Source of the DNA: a bacterium
Lineage (GTDB): Bacteria; UBP14; UBA6098; B30-G16
DNA: 9,698 nt
Reading direction: 5' to 3'
NCBI GenBank assembly: GCA_030620455.1
Contig: JAUXEQ010000042.1
Span: 1 to 9,698, forward strand
In this document: positions 5,446 through 9,698 of the stretch, piece by piece
Numbering within the stretch: the first letter of the stretch is position 1
How the letters are laid out: the number at the start of each line of letters is the position of its first letter
Notes under the pieces: generated by a model
Database searches by the model: none
What the model saw: the letters and a program-made list of their open reading frames with translations, nothing else
Told to the model about the DNA's origin: nothing
Translations under genes and position numbers: made by a program

Positions 5446-6600
5446 ATGCGAGATCCAAGAGGACATTACTTAGAAACATTCTGCGAGATAGATCTCAGTG
5501 CGTTCAAACGTAATCTTATAGCAATAAAACAAAAGATTGGCAACAGAGATATCATTCTTGCAGTAAAGGCAAATGCGTATGGTCACGGTGTTGTGCCAAT
5601 CTGTCGTGAAGCATCACTTTCTGGCATTAAACGCTTTGGCGTAGCTACACTTGTCGAGGGTGTCGAGCTTAGGGATGCTGAAATTGAGGGTGAGGTTATA
5701 ATATTAACTCCGCCAACACTCGAGCAAATGCCATCTGTGGTTTATCACTCACTATCACCAAATGTAGTGAACCGTGTTTTTGCCGAGGAACTTTCCAAAC
5801 AAGCCGTTAAAGTTGATAAAAAAGTTCAAGTTCACATAGAAATAGACACCGGAATGGGCAGAACAGGGATTCCATGGCAGGATGCTGTGGGTGAAATAAT
5901 TGCAGTGTCGATGCTCCCTAACATACAGGTTTATGGCATATTCACGCACTTCCCTGTTGCGGATAGTTCAGATGATAACGATAGGGAATTTACACTTATG
6001 CAGATAAATAGATTCCAAGATATCTATAAAAAACTTCGAGATTATAAAATAAATATTCCTATTGTTCATGTGTCCAACTCAGGTGGAATATTGCACCATC
6101 CAATATTCGGGAATACAGTTCGACCGGGATTGCTGGCTTATGGACTTTATCCTTCAGATCACTGTAACCACACAATTGACGTTGAACCCGTACTTTCGTT
6201 AGAAACTCATGTAATTCAAACTCGCGAGTTTCCTGGAGGAACAAGTATTAGTTATGGAAGAAAATACATTACATCGACTCCAATGCGTGTTGCAGTAATC
6301 CGAGCTGGTTATGGTGATGGAATGCGCTTGGGTCTTTACAAAAAGGGCGAAGTTTTAATAAATGGTCTGCGACGTCCAATATTAGGAAGAATATGCATGG
6401 ACACAACAATGGTCGACGCCGGAGACGATGTTCGACCAGATGATCATGTGAAAATCATAGGTTCTCAAGAAGGACAACGAATTACTGCAGATGATCATGC
6501 ACGATGGTGTAACACAATTAACTACGAAATACTTACCGGCATATCAGAACGTGTTCGAAGAGTATATATTCGAGATGGTGTGGTTACAGAGGTCATTTAG
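5446..6600 (+). CDS. alr: Alanine racemase (PLP-dependent)
   Basis: This cytosolic enzyme interconverts L- and D-alanine and so supplies D-alanine for peptidoglycan. The product has 384 residues, usual for the family. The PLP-binding lysine is Lys41 in AVKANAYGHG. The second catalytic base is Tyr270 in SISYGRKY. The barrel includes IDTGMGRTGI (133-142), HVSNSGGIL (208-216) and VRPGLLAYGLYP (225-236). The C-terminal beta domain carries RAGYGDG (286-292), RICMDTTMVD (315-324) and the closing INYEILTGISERVRRVY. The ATG at 5446 has AAAGGG at 5435-5440. It is the only plus-strand gene, convergent with the large envelope-protein gene, and appears monocistronic. Confidence 0.98.
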   Translation: MRDPRGHYLETFCEIDLSAFKRNLIAIKQKIGNRDIILAVKANAYGHGVVPICREASLSGIKRFGVATLVEGVELRDAEIEGEVIILTPPTLEQMPSVVYHSLSPNVVNRVFAEELSKQAVKVDKKVQVHIEIDTGMGRTGIPWQDAVGEIIAVSMLPNIQVYGIFTHFPVADSSDDNDREFTLMQINRFQDIYKKLRDYKINIPIVHVSNSGGILHHPIFGNTVRPGLLAYGLYPSDHCNHTIDVEPVLSLETHVIQTREFPGGTSISYGRKYITSTPMRVAVIRAGYGDGMRLGLYKKGEVLINGLRRPILGRICMDTTMVDAGDDVRPDDHVKIIGSQEGQRITADDHARWCNTINYEILTGISERVRRVYIRDGVVTEVI

Positions 6601-6752
6601 CACCCGGTTAATCATTGATTTACCCAAGAAAAGTGTAAATAGAGTGCTATCGCATGCTCTCTTATCTCCCTTGAAATGATTGTAACCAGTGGATAATTCT
6701 AACCGCACTTACTTAAAAGACTGCATAATTTATTACATTATTCATGGGAAAT
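6601..6752. other. Convergent spacer after alr
   Basis: The region holds no supported gene. An imperfect AGAG/CTCT stem around 6640-6660 lacks a following T run, so no confident alr terminator can be named. Confidence 0.4.
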
Positions 6753-6780
6753 AAAAAGACGGAGAAATTAATCCTCCGTC
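6753..6780 (-). terminator. Intrinsic terminator of the large envelope-protein gene
   Basis: On the minus strand GACGGAG (6774-6780) pairs perfectly with CTCCGTC (6758-6764) across a 9-nt loop and is followed at once by TTTTT (6753-6757). It begins 38 bp after the stop codon at 6819. The plus-strand copy lacks an adjacent T run, so it is unlikely to stop alr transcription efficiently. Confidence 0.85.
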
Positions 6781-6818
6781 CAAAGTTCATGTCAATTTTT
6801 ATCTTTAAACTCGGCAAC

Positions 6819-9695
6819 TTACATTTTTTCTTGAATTCGCTTTTCTGTGTAAAATTCTATTGTAACTCGTCTATTAATTATTCTACCTTCGGGGTTTATA
6901 TTATTCCCTATTTCCTTTTTAATAAGTTCGTTATCCTGCCATCGGGTTATAACATAAGGCTTATCGGGTCCATAACCTTTATAAGTAAACCTTGTATTAT
7001 GTCTGCTTAGCCATGCGTTGAGTTCACTGTCGCTCAATAATCCCAGTAGATACATCAAGTACATTCTAATGTTCTGATATTCTTTCTTCGCTCGCTCCTT
7101 AGCTAATTCTCGGTTTCTGAAATTCATTCCAATAATATCCGTATTCCCTGCAACTTCAACCAACATAATTTTCTTAGGTTCGAGTGCTTTCTGGATAAAC
7201 CTTCTTGCGATATATTCCACACGCGATTCCTGACATACCGACTCCGATTTTCTGGCGTCAAAAAGGAACTGGACCAAAATAAGCGTCTCAAGCTCTCTCT
7301 GGATTTTATTAACATTGACTCTAATAGGCTCGGAAAATCTGGTTATCTTCTGTCCCAATCTATCAACAATATCCAATCTCACTCGATATTCCCTATCGGG
7401 CGAAATAAGATTGCCATCCTCATTGCGCCAATCCCAGGGAACACCCTCAGGAATATTCCCTGAACCTACAGATAAAACTCTAAATACATCACCATTATCC
7501 TCAACAATTGCAACGCAATAGCTGTCAACGCCAGCTTCAACATTACTCTTAATAACAACGAAATTCATCTGTTCAGCTAAATATTCGTAGTCTTTTGCTG
7601 CCCATTTGCCTTCGATAGGACGGAATAAAAGTCCCTCACCAGAAATACATATTGTAGCTTTGCCTCGTTGTGCTTGAACATCGGTGTTCGCATAAATAAA
7701 TATCCTGCGGTTGAATCGGTTTATAAATTCAGGACCGAGAATGTTCTCAAGCGATTTCCGTATGTTAAACGCTCTATCGAATGCCAAAATTTCGGTTCTC
7801 TTTTCGTTTTCGCCACCAAAACCAGTAACCAGGAATATTACCTCAGGATTATTTTCCATAACCTCTTTAATTCTATCTGCTTCACCACGTAAGATTTTCA
7901 AAGCCTCCATATCAACCTCTGATGAATTCTTGTCGAAATAGATCACAGGCTTCCAATCCTCAAAACCTTTAACCTTAGCGTACATATATGCACGTCGGTT
8001 TTCAGCTTCTGCCAAAGGTTTATCTTCAACAAGATGTTCATATATCTCTCCGCTTCGGGTTTCTAAGGGATCATATGTCTTTGTGTCACCCAGCTTCACT
8101 TGACTAAGAATTTTTGGCTCATATTTTATCATAACCGACCGAACAGCTTTAGCTCTCGATTTCGCCAACCTTTCACCGAACTCATAAAGCTCACCGTCGC
8201 TCTCAGGGTTGTAATAACCATAGATATCGATTATAATGTCCGGATTTTCTGTAAGTCTTTCTCCTATAACAGAAAGTATATACTGGAATCGGTCATCCAC
8301 AGCACTCTCCATAGGATCGAAGAATACAGCTGGAATAATAGGCTCCTCCTCACGAATCAATGTAACTTCAGAAATATCGAGTTCAGTTTCAACTGGTGAG
8401 GCTTCCCCCTCGGGTAATGCGAAAACAGTGAATTCTACAAAACCTGTGTTGTTGGTCTCATCGATCTCCTTTATTTCGCCACTGGGTTCTGGAATAGCCA
8501 GTCCGTTATCATCCACACTCGCAAATATCTGATAATAACCTTTCCCGGGTGGAACGAATTCCCATTCGATATCGTAATCATCACCTGCGGCAATCCTTTT
8601 TCTGATAGTTCTAATAGGTGCAGCTAAAACCCAGCCTTTCTCAGGATCGTTGAAATAAAGCGTAACCATAACTTTCTTTACAGTAGCCTCGCCTACATTT
8701 TCCACAAGTGCTTTAATGTTAATCGTTTCTCCTATAATTGCATTTTGTGGATATAAGCTCATTTTTGAGGTCTTAATTGCCAAATCGAATAATGGTTTTG
8801 GTGGTGGAGCGAGTCGCAAAGTTGCTGATAATTTATGCGACGTTGCACCCATTCGTTGAATACCACTTGTTGGGTATAAAAACGCATAATCTATCTGGAG
8901 GTCGATTACTTTTCTATTTCTATACGATGCACCTAATGTTATCTCTTCCAGATTTACACCGCTTCTCAAACCAACGCTTTTTGTCGCCCAATATTCCACA
9001 CCGGCTGAGGGTTTTAGGGCTTTCTTATCGTTAACCTCATCACTAAGAAATCGTAAATCGAAAGCCATCAATAAGTCGTTTCTGAACTTATATGAGGCTC
9101 CACCTCTTATAATCAACGGTTCCCGAAGGTCCTCACCCAAGTTCTCGAATGTCATGTCAGGTCGATTAAGGTTCCCGGCATAGGCACCAAAAGTGAGCTT
9201 GCTATTAGGTCGCACTAAAAAACCTGCATCCAATGCATAGCCAAACTTATCCGATCCGTTATCGAAGAACGGATCATTTTCAGGATTTAATACTGCTTTC
9301 CTTAAAACTTTAAAATTAAGTCCAAGGTAAATTTTATTTGATATGCCCTTTGCATAAGAGAAAGAATATGCTCCATCTTGCCAACGCTCGCTTAAAAGTT
9401 GGGATAGAGAAATTCCCATGGAACCGAACATATCGAAATGATGTATGTAAGAGACATAGCCCTCTCCAATGACATCGTTTTCCAAATTCAAAAACAACTT
9501 CGAGAACATTCCAGTGACCATTCTGTCCTTAAAAAGCTCCAAACCCGCTGGATTCCACATTGGAGCAAAACCATCATCAGCCACAGCTACAAATGTTCGT
9601 CCCATTCCGAGAGAACGAGGTCCAAATTGGTCGTTTTCTAACCCAAACCCAACAGAAAAGAGCATTAACAAAACGATTAAACTTACTTTCTTCAT
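6819..9695 (-). CDS. Outer-membrane PorV/PorQ-like barrel fused to CARDB and three OmpA-like domains
   Basis: A 958-residue exported protein. Residues 1-18 are a signal peptide (MKK, hydrophobic core, probable cleavage after Gly18). Residues 25-51 carry the PorV/PorQ/UPF0164-type start GPRSLGMGRTFVAVADDG then MWNPAGL, and alternating strands follow to about 296, consistent with an outer-membrane barrel. About 302-425 resembles a CARDB domain, ending EIDETNN. About 440-575 and 582-684 are divergent OmpA-like domains (helix cores ERLAKSRAKAVRSV and LAFDRAFNIRKSL). About 690-797 looks like an Ig-type strand domain with a FlgD-like stretch (PWDWRNEDGNL, then YRVRLDIVD). About 803-949 is an OmpA-like domain with AGNTDIIG, ELAKERAKK and the terminal NRRVTIEF. 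It likely spans the outer membrane and grips peptidoglycan from the periplasm. The exact role (porin, secretion cofactor or anchor) is unknown. The ATG is 3 bp from the window edge, so its ribosome-binding site is not visible. Stop TAA. Confidence 0.85.
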   Translation of the reverse strand: MKKVSLIVLLMLFSVGFGLENDQFGPRSLGMGRTFVAVADDGFAPMWNPAGLELFKDRMVTGMFSKLFLNLENDVIGEGYVSYIHHFDMFGSMGISLSQLLSERWQDGAYSFSYAKGISNKIYLGLNFKVLRKAVLNPENDPFFDNGSDKFGYALDAGFLVRPNSKLTFGAYAGNLNRPDMTFENLGEDLREPLIIRGGASYKFRNDLLMAFDLRFLSDEVNDKKALKPSAGVEYWATKSVGLRSGVNLEEITLGASYRNRKVIDLQIDYAFLYPTSGIQRMGATSHKLSATLRLAPPPKPLFDLAIKTSKMSLYPQNAIIGETINIKALVENVGEATVKKVMVTLYFNDPEKGWVLAAPIRTIRKRIAAGDDYDIEWEFVPPGKGYYQIFASVDDNGLAIPEPSGEIKEIDETNNTGFVEFTVFALPEGEASPVETELDISEVTLIREEEPIIPAVFFDPMESAVDDRFQYILSVIGERLTENPDIIIDIYGYYNPESDGELYEFGERLAKSRAKAVRSVMIKYEPKILSQVKLGDTKTYDPLETRSGEIYEHLVEDKPLAEAENRRAYMYAKVKGFEDWKPVIYFDKNSSEVDMEALKILRGEADRIKEVMENNPEVIFLVTGFGGENEKRTEILAFDRAFNIRKSLENILGPEFINRFNRRIFIYANTDVQAQRGKATICISGEGLLFRPIEGKWAAKDYEYLAEQMNFVVIKSNVEAGVDSYCVAIVEDNGDVFRVLSVGSGNIPEGVPWDWRNEDGNLISPDREYRVRLDIVDRLGQKITRFSEPIRVNVNKIQRELETLILVQFLFDARKSESVCQESRVEYIARRFIQKALEPKKIMLVEVAGNTDIIGMNFRNRELAKERAKKEYQNIRMYLMYLLGLLSDSELNAWLSRHNTRFTYKGYGPDKPYVITRWQDNELIKKEIGNNINPEGRIINRRVTIEFYTEKRIQEKM

Positions 9696-9698
9696 ATC

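Noticed and set aside
6640..6662. Possible terminator hairpin after alr
   Set aside because: The stem is short and relies on mismatches or wobble pairs, and no T run follows.
6744..7010. Plus-strand frame starting beside the terminator
   Set aside because: It is antisense to the end of the large envelope-protein gene and includes the terminator stem, so it is a shadow.
1..9698. CRISPR array, insertion sequence, prophage or toxin-antitoxin module
   Set aside because: No regularly spaced repeats, transposase, integrase, terminal inverted repeats or toxin-antitoxin pair were seen; the gene content is housekeeping and envelope.

Overview
The window is a compact bacterial chromosome segment, AT-rich to the eye. 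Most genes lie on the minus strand; only alr is on the plus strand. A phylum cannot be assigned firmly. An outer-membrane protein that pairs a PorV/PorQ-like barrel with OmpA-like domains, together with an mscS gene and alanine racemase, indicates a diderm with peptidoglycan. The large protein resembles those of the FCB group and neighbouring candidate phyla (inference). The tRNA-Asn promoter has a perfect TTGACA -35 box, and other promoters look like ordinary sigma-70 sites, which argues against a typical Bacteroidota promoter system.

Read in the minus direction from about 5074 down to 23, the genes are: mscS-type channel, an Rrf2-family regulator with an IscR-like cysteine cluster, a YceD/DUF177 protein, rpmF (ribosomal protein L32, zinc-ribbon form), plsX, fabH, then tRNA-Asn(GTT) with its own promoter. 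The order yceD-rpmF-plsX-fabH is the classic bacterial cluster linking ribosome biogenesis with the start of phospholipid and fatty-acid synthesis. PlsX makes acyl-phosphate from acyl-ACP and FabH starts fatty-acid elongation. plsX and fabH overlap by 41 bp. Here yceD and rpmF are separated by 296 bp holding a plausible sigma-70 promoter and an AT-rich inverted repeat, so rpmF-plsX-fabH probably has its own transcript.

A 371-bp divergent intergenic region (5075-5445) separates mscS from alr (alanine racemase, plus strand, 5446-6600), which supplies D-alanine for peptidoglycan.

The right third (6819-9695, minus strand) is one 958-residue exported protein. It has a signal peptide, a PorV/PorQ-type barrel, a CARDB-like domain, two divergent OmpA-like domains, an Ig-like segment resembling FlgD, and a terminal OmpA-like domain that keeps the peptidoglycan-binding signature. 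A good intrinsic terminator lies just downstream. This multi-domain envelope protein is the most unusual item in the window. No CRISPR array, insertion sequence, prophage or obvious defence system is visible.
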